Part shown: piece after piece, positions 43,916 through 56,311 of the stretch
How positions within the stretch are numbered: position 1 is the first letter of the stretch
Layout of the letters: the number at the start of each line of letters is the position of its first letter
Assembly: GCA_030674185.1 (NCBI GenBank)
Contig: CM060307.1
Span: 60,194,981-60,258,980, forward strand
Source: Monoplex corrugatus
Taxonomy: Eukaryota; Mollusca; Gastropoda; Littorinimorpha; Ranellidae
DNA length: 64,000 nt
Reading direction: 5' to 3'
Program-made: the position numbers and the translations under genes
Notes under the pieces: model-generated
Told to the model about the DNA's origin: nothing
The model's input: only the letters and a program-made list of their open reading frames with translations
The model's database searches: none

Positions 43916-46057
43916 TGTCTTTCACAACTGAACCAGAGAAGGTGAATTGCATGACAGCTCAGCATTATGCTTTGTATCTTCAGACCTACAGCTTATGACC
44001 AGTCCATGTTCACATGCTGTCACCCTTATTATTAGTGAAGGTAAGTACAACCATGGTGACTGTGTCATTGTGTTTCATGCAGACACGTTGTGAAGCGGAA
44101 ATAATCATATTTCTGACTTTATTTTTTTCCCGTTGTGCCATTACAAACTGTACAGAGGTACACAGTTTGACCAGTCTGTCACGCTTTCTTGTGTACATTT
44201 CTGTGTTCATATGTTTGTTTGTTTTGTGTGTGTGTGTGTGTGTGGTGTGTGTGTGTGTGTGTGTGTGTGGTATATACAAGTAATTGAAATACGGACAAAG
44301 TGCATTTTAATTTACATGTAGGTACCTATACGATATGTTTGTGTAGATTGTTGGTAAATTTGTGCATACTGTTGATAAATTATGTGCTTACTATATGCAT
44401 TGTGATGAAGAAGAGGAACAGCACCCTAACCTTGATTTGTAGCCTTTGTGGGGTAGATGTGTACAAAATTACTCAACCTTCGTAACGAGCAGGGATAACT
44501 AAAAATGAGTAACTGGAATTAAAGACATGAATAGCTGTTTGTGATGAAGTCCTTTAAAGTGTACCGAGTTAAGTTTGCATTTGTTAATTTTCCATCTTTT
44601 GTGTTCTTTGTTTTGAACGTCTTGAAGTTTTGCTTGCCACTGTGTGCTCCAGCAGTTTCATAATGTTTTTCCACTGTTTATTTTATTTGTTTGGACTGTC
44701 ATAAGCTTGGAAATTCCAACACTATCCAAAACAAGGAAAAGATCCCAATCCCACGCCCTATGTTGCTGGCACAGTATTTCTTGATATTCAATTTATTGTT
44801 TTCTTTTGCTTGCTGTGTGTGAATCTTCCTTTTCTATTTCTTTGTACAATGTTTTATTCTTTCTTTGTTATGCGGTGTTTTATCTCTACCCCTTCCATTT
44901 CTTGATACAGTTTCTTATTATTTCTGTCCCTTCGATTTCTCGATACAACACATTCTTATTTCTTTGTTTTACCGTGTGTTTGCCTTCCCCTTTCATTTCA
45001 CTTCGTCAAGATCTGTGTCTAGTTGTTGTAAGACAGAGAGAAGAAAAAGTGGCAATAGTAGTGACATACGTTGGTTTTTATAAGTCACCAACTAGTTGTC
45101 TTGACACTGTCTGTATTGGCTACTTGTATCGTAATCGGAAGGGTTTCAAAAATGAAAAGAGTACTTTTCAGATAGCACCTAATACAAAAAGAATAAAAAA
45201 AACTAAAATTGAAATACTTTAGAAAATGACGAAGAAGGATAAAAAGTTGAAAAAAAATAATACATGGATAAATACTGAAATGAAAAAAAAGAAAAGTTGG
45301 ACCTTTCTGGTGTATAACACTTCTGTTTTGTTTGCTTTCATGTGTGTGTATATTTTGCAGTCTCAGAAAATTTTATACATTTTCTCATTACTTTTTAATG
45401 TTTTGTTTGCTTTGACGTCTGTGTGTATTTGCGGTCTAAGACAATTAAATGTACCTTCTCGTTAAACAATTATGTTACAACACAAGTAAAAAGACAATTA
45501 TCTGTAAATAATGCTGTACCGTATTTTTAAAAAAATGATGCACCAAGGGTGAATTTCAGTCGTTTATTCAATTTTAAATGAAGCTATTTGGACGGGGTTG
45601 AAAGGAGGGGCGTGTCGGAGAAAGCATCGTGTTTGCAGTTGGAAGTTTCTTTGTTTTTGTCGACCATTAGATCTTGCATTCTTAAAAGACTTTTCTGTGG
45701 AGATAAGATGTCTGTAATCACAAAGGCAGTAGTGAGTCACAACACTCTTCATAGAACAGACGAGAACAAATGAATCTAATGACAGAAAATAAACGTAGAA
45801 CTGAATGCTGCTCTTGAGCGAAAAGGAAACCAACGTTGTTTCACTGTACAAAAGACGGAGAGGGTGTTGGTGAAGTAGACTTTGAGAATATTTTTTGCTA
45901 TTGAGATCCTTTTTTCAGTAATTCACTCAGCGTCGCACCTCCAATGGATGAGAAAATATCACCCAGCCTGTTCACAGACACACTAAAGGGTGTAAGTGGA
46001 GGACCATGAAACACAATGCAATAAGTAAGACATAGTATATTTACGTTCTTGAAACTT
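43916..46057. other. AT-rich intergenic or distal UTR sequence
   Basis: Contains a TG tract at 44226-44270 and AT-rich DNA with no recognisable gene. The longest + frame (44806-45222) is Phe/Ser/Leu-rich with no family features. Confidence 0.7.
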
Positions 46058-46249
46058 TTAACCCTTTGCCACCTGCACCCTATCTACCAACTGCAAAAAC
46101 TTAACCCTTTGACTCCCTCACCCTATCCACCAGCTTCCTGCAGGAAGCTGGTGGATAGGGGAGGGAGTCAAAGGGTTAAGTTTTTGCTCTTCCAGCATGG
46201 TTGACAAAGAAGGATGCTGTTGGACAGGCTGCAGGAGTCAAAGGGTTAA
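46058..46249. mobile_element. Nested palindromic TTAA element, copy F, best preserved
   Basis: TTAACCCTTTGCCACCTGCA at the left, GCAGGAGTCAAAGGGTTAA at the right. The inner TTAACCCTTTGACTCCCTCA arm and its complement meet at the perfect palindrome CCAGCTTCCTGCAGGAAGCTGG (centre about 46140). The two inner arms pair over about 75 bases with few mismatches. Confidence 0.85.
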
Positions 46250-46741
46250 AGAAAGTATTGTGTACATACACTTAATATTTTGTACATGTATGTACACATC
46301 TTTGTGTTGCACGTAACACTGCTGGTTCACGAGCAATACTTATTTGTCGCCAGTTTTACCGGCAATAGTTTTGGACTAGTGTTTGACTCCTTGTTTTAAC
46401 TTAATTAGCAGAGTGTTTTCGTTTAATAAAATCTCTTAAATCGCAACATTACCATCGTTAAACCATCGGTACACCTTTATATGAAACAAAACATTTCCAG
46501 CTCTGTATCAAGTAGGATATTTTACAGTCACATTTGAAACTACTGTGTTGTAATACTAATGTATTTGAATAATCAGCTGGCATATTAATTGATACCCTTG
46601 TTACAGCCACTAACAGTATCCGTCAGTTATTTGGAAAACAACAGCATTCACACGGGATCACGTCAGATATTTTTCGCAGATAAACCTATAGTTCAGATTG
46701 ATACGAAGTTTTGTCATTTGTAACTTTTATAATCAGTATAG

Positions 46742-46967
46742 CAGTCTGCATAGTCCGTCTTCGGTGGGCCTGCATGCTGGGTGTTTTCATGTTTGCATAA
46801 GCCACCGACCGTCGACGTGACTTACAGGATCTTTAACGTGTATACTTGATGTTTTACGTGCGTGAAAACACGAAGGGGGATTAGGCAATAATGTTGGCCA
46901 GGGAAATAGGAAGAATCGGCATCTTTTTTCCACCGGTTTAAAGTCTACACCTGTCCAAGATGACATG
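46742..46967 (-). mobile_element. SINE-III copy 3, head degraded
   Basis: Shares CAGTCTGCATAGTCCGTCTT, GGGTGTTTTCATGTTTGCAT and GACTTACAGGATCTTTAACG with the copy at 21869. The tRNA-like head is not readable. Confidence 0.72.
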
Positions 46968-47301
46968 GCCGAGGTTACTGTTTATCTGATAGCGTCAAAG
47001 GAGAGGTCCTGCTGTGTCCTCTGTCTTGGAGCTGAAATGCGTGCAGTTCGTTCTGAAAATGGGGGAAAATTCACTGTCACCACATTTACTACAACAGTGC
47101 TTCCTTGCCACGGCCACAAACACAGCGACAATTCAGCATTTGTGCTTTCAGTTTACAAAGTAAATGTAGATGTGCTGTCACAGCCTCCAGAGTTTTCATA
47201 CTTGCAGTGATAAGCATAGACGATAACAATCAAAGAAAAATAGACTTTACTCGACAGAATAAACTGTCTGGTTTCAAACACAAAACCAGACAGATATCTT
47301 T

Positions 47302-47318
47302 GAGAGAGAGAGAGAGAG

Positions 47319-47377
<59 letters not shown>
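47302..47377. repeat. (GA)n-(TG)n tract
   Basis: A short GA run then a TG run of about 29 units. Confidence 0.95.
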
Positions 47378-47378
<1 letters not shown>

Positions 47379-47489
47379 GTGTTTACGACTGGGTCATTTG
47401 TTATCACGCGGCTGGCGACTACTGTGTCACTACGCACACTTCAATGACGCCATGTGTAGATGAAGGGGTCCATAGGCAGATACGCGTTC

Positions 47490-47770
47490 GGAGCTTGTTC
47501 ATCAGGATAAATCGCACTCCGACAATACCATATGCGCTCCACCCAAATCTGCCAGCAGTTATCCGGCAGACTTTTGGGCCTGCGCGACACCCTCCGCGCA
47601 GGCATGGTCTTGAAATGAGAAAGAGGGGGAGAGGGACATATGAACCAGAATGATGGAAACATTAAGATGGGCAGCGAACAGGCCAGTTTTTCATGTTGTG
47701 AGCTGGGATTGAATCCATGGCATCAGATCTTGAGTTAACGGCTCCATCAAAAAGAACCGAACAGTTCAAA
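47490..47770 (-). mobile_element. SINE-I, near full length
   Basis: From 'GAGCTTGTTCATCAGGATAA' (3' end) through 'CTCCGACAATACCATATGCG', 'GCGCAGGCATGGTCTTGAAA' and the core 'ACCAGAATGATGGAAACATT' to the head near 47770 with box B 'GGATTCAATCCCAGCTC' on the - strand. The head is mutated. Confidence 0.78.
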
Positions 47771-48000
47771 ACAAGTAGGAAAGAAGATACACGCCTAACA
47801 CTGGAAGGAGCCAGCAAAATATTTTTCTTCTTTTCGAACTCTCGCTTGTATCTAAGCTTGCATCGTGCATCATTTTAACTGGCACTCACTCCGTCTCCCT
47901 GTTGACCAGCTCTCCTGTGCATTGGGTAAGAGCGTAGAAGGGTTATGGCACGAGAACTGAAATCGCCATACATTTTAAAACATAGATTTTATGATGTTCT

Positions 48001-48185
48001 AACCCTTTGACTCCCGCACCCTGTCCACCAGCATCCTGCATTGTCAGTCAGGCTTGCAACTATAATGCAAGGCAAAAAGTTAACTCTTTGAGTCCCTCAC
48101 CCTATCCACCAGTTTCTGCAGGTGAGGGGGTCAAAAGGTTAAGTTTTTGCTGTTGGTTGATAGGGTGCGGGAATCAAAGGGTTAA
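48001..48185. mobile_element. Nested palindromic element, copy G
   Basis: AACCCTTTGACTCCCGCACC at the left and GGGAATCAAAGGGTTAA at the right. The inner hairpin CCAGTTTCTGCAGGTGAGGG has lost part of one arm. The spacer order matches copy D (hairpin nearer the right end). Confidence 0.75.
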
Positions 48186-48655
48186 TTGTGCCACGTATAC
48201 CTCGGACGAACTCGAAAAAAACAACTTTGAAACTGAAATATGACATGTTATGGATATATTTCATCCACTACACTACGTATACTCTTTGGGATTTTAAAGA
48301 AACATTTGATTATGTACGGGGAAGAACATGCACGCGTTTGCACACGCGCGAACTTATTATCATTACCTTGTCATAAAAGCTTAATCTTTTCCAAAAGAAT
48401 ACAAGACTACGTATGCGCATTACAATTGATCAGCTGTAATGTACATGTGGTACTGTTTGATGCTGCGAATGTTTATACTGCTTATTAAACTGAACACAGT
48501 ATTGTATGCTGTCTCTGGCACGCATGCACACGCACACACACACATGCGCGCGCACACACATACACACAAACACACACACACGCTCGCGTGCACTAATTTC
48601 ACCATAATATACATTGCAAACTTGTGTTGACTGCCGGTACTGGCATTTATTCTGT

Positions 48656-48775
48656 ACATGTTTTAAAATGTACATAGGATACATTTTAACGTAAATGTAC
48701 ATTTACACATTTTAACAGAAATGTACATAAGACACATTTTAACAGAAATGGATACGATACATACTTTAATTGACA
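48656..48775. repeat. ~26-bp tandem repeat, four units
   Basis: Unit: ACATTTTAACAGAAATGTAC plus ATAAG. TGTACAT and its complement make each unit partly palindromic. Confidence 0.82.
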
Positions 48776-49582
48776 TGGTCCTAATTTATTTTACCCATGT
48801 ATTGAAACACTGTTTTGGATTGTTATATTTCTGTTCCAATAACTTTGTTGGGAATGTATATCTGTAAACTAGAAATTGTGCTTTCGTGTTGTTGCCTCCC
48901 CGATGCGTGATGTAGCAGTTGTGTACGTACACGACTTTGATACAATATATTATATAAGAACTATGTATGTATGTTGAGTGTAACATTGCGAAACGCTAAT
49001 TATTAAAAACAAATTTTTGATCACAGATCAGTATTCGCACTGAAACTGGGGAAAACGTGTGATCAGTATCTTTAGCAATCAACCGAAACCGTCTGTGCTT
49101 TGTGATAGATAGACTGGCATATGTTCTGCATTATATTCGTTTCCTTGCATGGTTGTGTATACTGATAGCATTTTTTTCAGCATTAATGGGGTTCTCAATC
49201 TTGCATTGTTTGTATCCATCATTATTTTGGTTTTTCTCTGACCACTTTTCCCCGTTCTCTATAGGCGAGTTGTTGTGTGAACATAGCCTTCATTTTGCGG
49301 ATGGATTGTCGTCTAGATAGTCTCATCTATCCCCCCACCCCCATTCATAACTGTCTCATTTTCCTCTTTTAAAGGGAAATTCTGGTGGCGGTATGTTTCG
49401 AGGTTTTTGCTGTTTTTTGATATCTGGATTATTGATGATAGTGGTCTGACTGAACAGAGGTTCAAAGTTGAACTTCTTTTGTTTTTATCTTCACAGTTGT
49501 CCCGTGTATGTCATAATGGGTGTGTTTTTCTTTGTGTATATGTTAGGATATGTGTGTGTGTGTGTATGAGAGAGAGAGAGAG

Positions 49583-49617
<35 letters not shown>

Positions 49618-51189
49618 ACCGCACGAACCCATTGTATGGTTTTCACTGATTGTTGATAAAACCTGTTACTGTTCCGGCAAATGCCAAGACTATGTTCACT
49701 AGAGTTTGCACATGGTCACAATGATGTGAACAATAAGAGTGGAAGATATTTATGATGATACAAGACAAAGCCTACAGCCCATATGTTCGGATTTAGTTTG
49801 AAAACGCTGATTATTTTACAGGTCTTTTCGTGTTATATATTCCTGAATACTTTTTGTTACAGGCAAGAAATCAACGTAATGTTGTGGCTGAATACTGAAA
49901 ATACACTCGCTCTAGCGTCAGATTACTTCCTTCCTGACCTTGTGAAAGACCATCAGTGTTTGAATCCTTGCTTTTAGTTGTTGGTTTTCGTTAGGGTGTG
50001 TGAACGCCTGCAGATATAAAACTGTGTGATAGTAACAGTAATGATGATGGTGGTTGGATTGGTATTCAGTTATTTTGTCATTCCTCACCCCCACCCCACC
50101 CGAAATGACTGTATGATGTAATGCTGAAATTCAAGAGAACCAGTGCAAGGGAAAAAATATTTTGCCATATACTCCACGTTAAACTGTAAACCAAGTTTGT
50201 TTTTCTGTTGTCACTGCACTTAGCCGAACAGTAGCGACAGTTTTTATGACCACGTTTTGAAGTAGTGGAGGTCTGAGGCAGTAGAGAGTCCGCGCATGAT
50301 GCGGGGTTGGATATTTTATCTTCATGATTCCTTAACATCTGTTGCTTCTCTTCTTGTGGTTATCCTTCATGTTAATGTAGGTATTGCTTTGTAATTGAAC
50401 ATTTCTAACAATGGGAAAGTTAATGTTTTCGTGTGGAAAACATCAAGTTTGTGTCAGAGAAAAATGTTAGGAAAATAGATTCAGTTACTGATGTTACGAA
50501 AATGGAAAATAAGACGAATTAGGATTTGCGATTTAAAGGGAGGAAAAGACAGTGGGATGTTGGGCGAGAATAACGAAAATAAAGGCTGAAGCAGTTGAGT
50601 GTGGACACTGTTGATATTGTATATAACTCGATAGTTTGTTTATTTTGTTTTATTTTGTTTCGTTGCGCACCGTCACTGTATGGATCTACATAAACAAATA
50701 AGGTGGCTGAGAGGGAAGAAAATGTGTCGCTTTGCTAGTATTGGGCTGATCCTGTTCCATGTACAAACTGTCGGCCAACTGCTACATCGGGAAGCCTTCT
50801 GACTGGAAAAGAAATGTAATGACATTATCTTTATAAAAAAAAAAAAAGTAGAAAAAGAAGAAAGAAGAAAAAAAAAACCCGAACAGTGTTGAATATTTCG
50901 ATTGTCCCCAGAAAGGTGATTTCATTAACGTTTGCAAAAATTCCTTGTCAGCGAATGTGGGTTAAAAGAAAACAAAACTTCTGTTCGTTGACTATTGTTA
51001 ACTCCAGGTGTTTTTGTTCAAACATCTTGAACTGGCCAGTTTTCTGTTACATGTATTCTGTAACGATTCCTGGTAGAAAGGGAGCAAGCAGCTACACGAG
51101 GACTAGAACTAGCAGTTCTCGATGTATTTATGTCTGGTCTTTTTGACGCTCTCTACAAAACAAGCAAGTAAACAACAACAACAACAAAA

Positions 51190-51300
51190 ACACATATGGG
51201 GAAAAAAATGAAACTTTCCACCTAAGACAAGACGCTGACCGCATACTTGCACATATGGGAAAAAAATGAAACTTTCCACCGAAGACAAGACGCTGACCCC
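51190..51300. repeat. Direct duplication, period ~56 bp
   Basis: Two copies of CACATATGGGGAAAAAAATG...AGACAAGACGCTGACC, three or four differences. Confidence 0.9.
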
Positions 51301-52279
51301 ATACTTATATTTGTAACTGGCGCCGTAATATTTTGCCTATGGAGGTATATTGTTATTTTGTTTAAAGCCCAGCTGACTCCGCCGAGCCATATTATGGCTA
51401 TAACCATCTCGAAACGTATACAATATCTCACATGGATGGGAAAAATAGAAAAGAAAATGAAGTATACATACCAATACAGTCGCGCACACAATCTAAAGGA
51501 TATGCCTTTGGCTTTGACCATTTCGTTCACTTTATCACCAGGGGGTTTATGAAAAGAAACCTGAATACAAATCTATACTTAGCTAGGGACACAAACACAT
51601 ATATAAAACAGGCCTAAATTAGCTAAAATTGCTTCTGCACATCACATTTCCTTAGAGCCAAATGTGCATTTAATGCGTGTACCCAGTTATCATTTCTACG
51701 AGAAGATATTTAAGGCTTTGTAGCCACAACACATATAGGTGAATGGGCCAGCAAGGCAGAAAATGATACGAAGAAATGATAGAAAGCAAAGAAGCAAGGC
51801 AGAAACAGAGAGAGTGATAGAAAAGAGGAAATTTATAACACAGAATTTCCAGAAGTTGGAGTTGGAGGAGATACAATATATGCTGAAAGAGTGCGTATGG
51901 ATATTGGAAGTTGTAAATGCATGTTTTCTGACTGCGGTGTGGGAAGGACAAGAGAATTGGAATTGTGGCAATTTTTAGGAAATCGGCAAAACAGCAGAGG
52001 AAAATGTTGCTGAAATGGAATCGCGAAACATAAGGGAAAACGTAGGCTTCTTGTCTTTAACAAAATTAGCCATGTTCTGATATTATTGTCATAGCGTGTT
52101 AAAATACGAGATGCAGATTTTTTTTGAAGGAAAACATTTTCAGGTGTGGAATTTCTTAAGAGTAAATCTGCGCAGGCTTCATTTACAATTTTGATACACG
52201 TATTCTTAGTGAAATACTTCATAGTTCATATTACTTATGTAATCATTTCCCATGTACAGTTTTGTTCTATATGAAAATG

Positions 52280-52970
52280 GATTCGTAGATAGACAGACAT
52301 GACAAATTGAATACTTTAGGTAGATTAGTATATAGACATAACGAATGTTATGCTTTAGGTAGGTACATAAGTAGATAGATAGATAGATGAGCTTGAATGG
52401 TTGGTAGGCAGGTAGGTAGGTTAGTAGATTGACAGACAGATAGACATGACAAATATAATACTTTAGACAGACAGGTAGACATGACAAAATAATACTTTAG
52501 ACGAATGGACGTGAATATAAAACTTTAGACAGACAGACAGACATGACGAATATACTTTAGACAGACAGACATGGCGAATATAATACTTTAGACAGACAGA
52601 TTGACATGACGAATATAATACTTTAGACAGGCATACAGATAGACAGACATAACGTATATAATACGTTAGACAGATCGTCATGACGAATATAATGCTTTAG
52701 ACAGACAAATAGTCGGACAGACAGGAGGAATATGATACTTCAGACAGACAGATATGACGAATATAATACTTTAGACAGATAGACATGACGTGTATAAAAC
52801 TTTAGACGGACAGACACAGACATAACGAGTGTTATTCTTTAGGTAGACACACTGACAGGTATACTTGAACATAATACTTTAGACAGCAGACTGATTGACA
52901 GACAAGGCATGATGAACATGATAGGCCTACTTCAGACCCACTGACAGATAGATAGCATCACGAATATAGA
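52280..52970. repeat. Decayed ~30-bp minisatellite (AGACAGACATGACGAATATA)
   Basis: About twenty irregular units of 'AGACAGACATGACGAATATA' plus 'ATACTTT'. The spacing varies from about 24 to 45 because of AGAC/GATA slippage. On the - strand it gives Tyr-Ile-Arg-His-Val-Cys-Leu-Ser repeats that are not genes. Confidence 0.85.
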
Positions 52971-53223
52971 TGATAACATTTTCATAATAAAGAAAATGTG
53001 CATAAGTAGGTCAATTATCAGCTGTTAGATAGTTTAACAGCCATTTTGACCAGACTTGCCATACACGAAACGAGAAACAGTTTGTCCAAGGGCCTAGTTT
53101 ACATACATGTCGACTCCTTTAGAGATTTAGTCCTTTTCTGCATTTATACACAGGGCTGTGGACCAGTCATCGTCTGTTTGCTTTGACCTTTTGAAAGATA
53201 TGTTGCTAAAAGTTTATGTTGAT

Positions 53224-53225
<2 letters not shown>

Positions 53226-53305
<80 letters not shown>

Positions 53306-53335
53306 TATATATATATCTTTCTATCTCTCTCTCTA
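53226..53335. repeat. (TC)n-(TA)n-(TC)n tract
   Basis: TC run to 53258, TA run to about 53316, TC/TATC to 53335. Confidence 0.95.
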
Positions 53336-53929
53336 TCTTGGAAGTCTGATTCTGTGCTTTTGTGCCGAATGTGGCACTGTGTTGTTACAGCTCTAACACT
53401 GTCAACTGCGATGATTTTATCTCATCTATTGTACAGTATTTGTGAAAGTAGTACTATTATTATAGGTCACGTGTATATTTTGTCAGGACACTTGTTTTCA
53501 CACTTGTGCTAGTATTGTATGGTAGTGACCGTTGTACATATTGTTTCTCACTATCATGTGTTGATGTCAAAGATCTCCTTTAAGTGATTAAACACAACCT
53601 GATATCTGACGAGCACATGGACAGAACAGTCATCTCCTTCAAGTCGTCGACAGGACATAATTTAAGTCACTGAATACCCTGACAAATCAATTTAAATTTT
53701 GTCCTCGTTTCAGTCAACGTCCCTCATGAAAAATGACGTTTACCGATGTCCTCGCCACCCCGCCCCCAATGAATAAATAAAATCCGATATTGTTGTACAT
53801 GACTAATATGAATATATGTAGTTCATGCGTGTGTATACACCTGTAGTAGTTTTCACGAATTCATGTCATACTACTGTATAATTGCGCGGACCTTTCGTGT
53901 CGGTTTTTTTTTTCTGTGTATGTCTTTTA

Positions 53930-53931
<2 letters not shown>

Positions 53932-53999
<68 letters not shown>
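53932..53999. repeat. (TG)n microsatellite
   Basis: An uninterrupted TG run of about 34 units. Confidence 0.97.
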
Positions 54000-54000
<1 letters not shown>

Positions 54001-54498
54001 GTTCTTTTCAATGTCTTGTGTGTACTGTGTATATCCTAGGGCGGCAGGTGTGTGTACATATTATGTAGTGTTGACAGATGACAGCAAACGCGTTTGTGCT
54101 TCATGTTATTTCTGATGGCGATTTGTTTCAACATGTGTATATGTTGAAATGTTTACCTGGATGATTAAAACACAGGATTTAACCATTGCTGTTCGATTCT
54201 TTCTTTGGTGTGGTGATGCATTGGTTTGCTGGTGTGTGCTGTGAACAGGATCTCTTCTTTCTCTTCTATGGAACATTTAACAGCAACATCAACAACAACA
54301 ATAGTAATAACACTAATTATTTCGTTTGTATAGTGATAACAATCCATGTCAAAAACATGAACGGTGCACTCTACATTGTAATGGATCATATTTCATTTTA
54401 CACAGTGACAACAGTTGGAAACATGTATAAATATGTATGCATTAATACAGTAAGCAAAATCCAAAACAAGAGTGACTGCCCGCGCCCAAGCAAACACA

Positions 54499-54592
54499 AA
54501 CCAGAAGAACAAGAAAATCAATGTAAGCGCGTCTCCAATAAGACAAAACAAAACAAGCGCAAATTTTCGGCCAACTAGCCTTTGTCAAGCGC
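54499..54592. repeat. Penelope terminal repeat, 3' copy
   Basis: Perfect reverse complement of 56301-56394. On the - strand it reads GCGCTTGACAAAGGCTAGTT then GGCCGAAAATTTGCGC, which resembles a hammerhead core (CUGANGA, stem II, GAAA) with changes. Confidence 0.93.
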
Positions 54593-54928
54593 GAACGCAC
54601 GGTCACAGACAAATCACAGACACCAAACAACGGATAATAAAAACGGGACTAAAAACTTCCCTGCCGCCTCGTCCAGTGGGTAAGAGATGGAATGCCCATG
54701 TCATCATGAGCAGTAGTAAGAAAAGGGGAGAGGGGAGGCAACTGTGATGTCAAAAGGGAAGTGAGATAAGTTCTGCAATTTTGAGAAGTGGCCATGCTAT
54801 ATCGGTATAGCCCTGTTCTGAAGAAGGCACAGGGCAAGAGATAAGGGAGTAGATTGTGCCCGGTGCCAAGAATCTGGTAGGCGTGGGAACAGGAAGAGAC
54901 ATGAAACGGCATGTCTGAATTTTGTTAC

Positions 54929-56311
54929 TCATGGTTTGTCGTTAAGACCATGTGGTTTGCGTGTTCCAAGTTTATTTATGAGGTGGGATTCTCTGTCTTT
55001 CCTGTCTATGGTGCTGTTATTGTGTAGAAGCCACAGACCTTTCACTCGGATGTCATTGATTGAGTGGTCTGATTGGTTGAAGTGATTGGGGATAGTTTTA
55101 TCCCTTTGGTGGCGGATATCAGCCAAGTGTTCTTTGAAACGTGTGTCAAGAGTGCGTCCAGTTTCACCAATATACAATTGGGAACATTTAGAGCTGCTGA
55201 TCAAGTAAACAATGTTATAAGTTTGACAGTTGAAATGTTTTGTAATTCTCATATGAGATTTGGGGCCTTTGACTGTGGTGGCTGAGCACAAGAAAGGACA
55301 AGTCTTGCATTTAGGTTTGTTGCATGGAGAGGTTCCTGGAGGTTGGCTGACTGGTTTGCTGAGATTCGAATGCACCAGCAGGTCGCGGAGATTGGTGTCT
55401 CTCTTGTAGACGAGCAAAGGGCGCTTGTCAAAGGTTTCACCTGTAGTGGGACTGGATCGCAAAATGTTCCAGTTGGACAAGATGATCCTTTTTATGAGGT
55501 GCACGGACGGGTGGTAAACTAGACTGAGGACTGGCCGATCCTCTGTGACAGCTTTGGGCTTTGAATGGAGGGCATTTGGCCGAGAGACAGAGCTGACTTT
55601 TTTCCGGGCTTCATTGATGACCTCGGGTGGGTAATGTCTGCACAGGAAAAATCTAGTCATTTCAACTGCTTTGTCCTGAAAATTGTCTTCGTCTGAGCAG
55701 AGGCGTCGTAGTCTCAAGAACTGCGAGTAGGGAATGCTGTTTCTGGTGTTGGAAGTGTGAGATGATTGGTAGTCCAGGTAGGAATGTGAATCTGTAGGTT
55801 TGTAGTGGACTGTAGTGACTAGTTGTTCAGATTGAAGGGAAACTTCGATATCCAGGAAGCTTATGGATGTGTTTGAAATTTCATATGTGAACTTGATGGA
55901 TGGGTGAAACGTTTGAACGTAGTGGATGAATTGTAAAAGTTGGTCATGATCGAGGGATGTCATGCCAATGCAATCGTCTATGTATCTTTTGTATAATTCA
56001 GGTTTGGGTTTCTTGTATTGTTGTAGGATATGTTCCTCCAAATATCCCATGAATAAGCAGGCATAGCTGGGGCCCATCTTAGTACCCATGGCGACTCCGC
56101 TAACTTGCCAGAACGTCTCATCTCCGAACGAAAATGTGTTCATGGTGAGAACCAGTTCGGCAAGTCGGACAAGGGTTGAAGTGGACAATGTTTGGTCACG
56201 TCGTTTGTCCAGAAAATGTTGGAGAGCTTTTAACCCGTCGGAGTGGGGTATGCTGGTGTACAGAGAGGTCACATCCAAAGTGAACAGGTATTGGGGTTTG
56301 GCGCTTGACAA
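54929..56311 (-). CDS. Penelope-like RT plus GIY-YIG endonuclease, N-terminally truncated
   Basis: A 460-codon ORF that opens inside the terminal repeat with a non-ATG codon (TTG at 56311), so the natural start is missing. RT landmarks: FTLDVTSLYTSIP at residues 10-22, GVAMGTKMGPSYA at 72-84 and YIDD at 110-113. A Cys cluster (P-C-N-K-P-K-C-K-T-C-P-F) lies near residue 330. The GIY-YIG domain has IVYLI...LYIGETG at about 367-385, an Arg at about 391 and R-E-S-H-L-I near 440 that would supply the catalytic Glu. The frame is intact to the stop, but without the first RT domains this copy should not be autonomous. Confidence 0.92.
   Translation of the reverse strand: MSSAKPQYLFTLDVTSLYTSIPHSDGLKALQHFLDKRRDQTLSTSTLVRLAELVLTMNTFSFGDETFWQVSGVAMGTKMGPSYACLFMGYLEEHILQQYKKPKPELYKRYIDDCIGMTSLDHDQLLQFIHYVQTFHPSIKFTYEISNTSISFLDIEVSLQSEQLVTTVHYKPTDSHSYLDYQSSHTSNTRNSIPYSQFLRLRRLCSDEDNFQDKAVEMTRFFLCRHYPPEVINEARKKVSSVSRPNALHSKPKAVTEDRPVLSLVYHPSVHLIKRIILSNWNILRSSPTTGETFDKRPLLVYKRDTNLRDLLVHSNLSKPVSQPPGTSPCNKPKCKTCPFLCSATTVKGPKSHMRITKHFNCQTYNIVYLISSSKCSQLYIGETGRTLDTRFKEHLADIRHQRDKTIPNHFNQSDHSINDIRVKGLWLLHNNSTIDRKDRESHLINKLGTRKPHGLNDKP

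Larger units (their letters stand above)
48186..52275. other. AT-rich intergenic DNA
   Basis: Contains CA/CG tracts at 48523-48583, a tandem repeat at 48656-48775, a GA/TG tract at 49554-49614, and a direct duplication at 51190-51300 (period about 56, CACATATGGGGAAAAAAATG). No gene is supported. The frames present are short and compositionally random. Confidence 0.7.

Noticed and set aside
41969..43998. Long ORFs of up to 349 codons across the 24-bp array (for example a Cys-Thr-Cys-Trp or Met-Pro-Thr-Asn-Lys-Tyr-Asn-Val repeat protein)
   Set aside because: The unit is a multiple of three, so several frames on both strands are open. Indels move between frames freely and no promoter, signal peptide or unique end is seen.
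44806..45222. 138-codon + ORF, hydrophobic at the start
   Set aside because: Phe/Leu/Ser-rich from T-rich DNA, no known motif. The end is Lys-rich from A-rich DNA. Chance ORF in AT-rich sequence is more likely.
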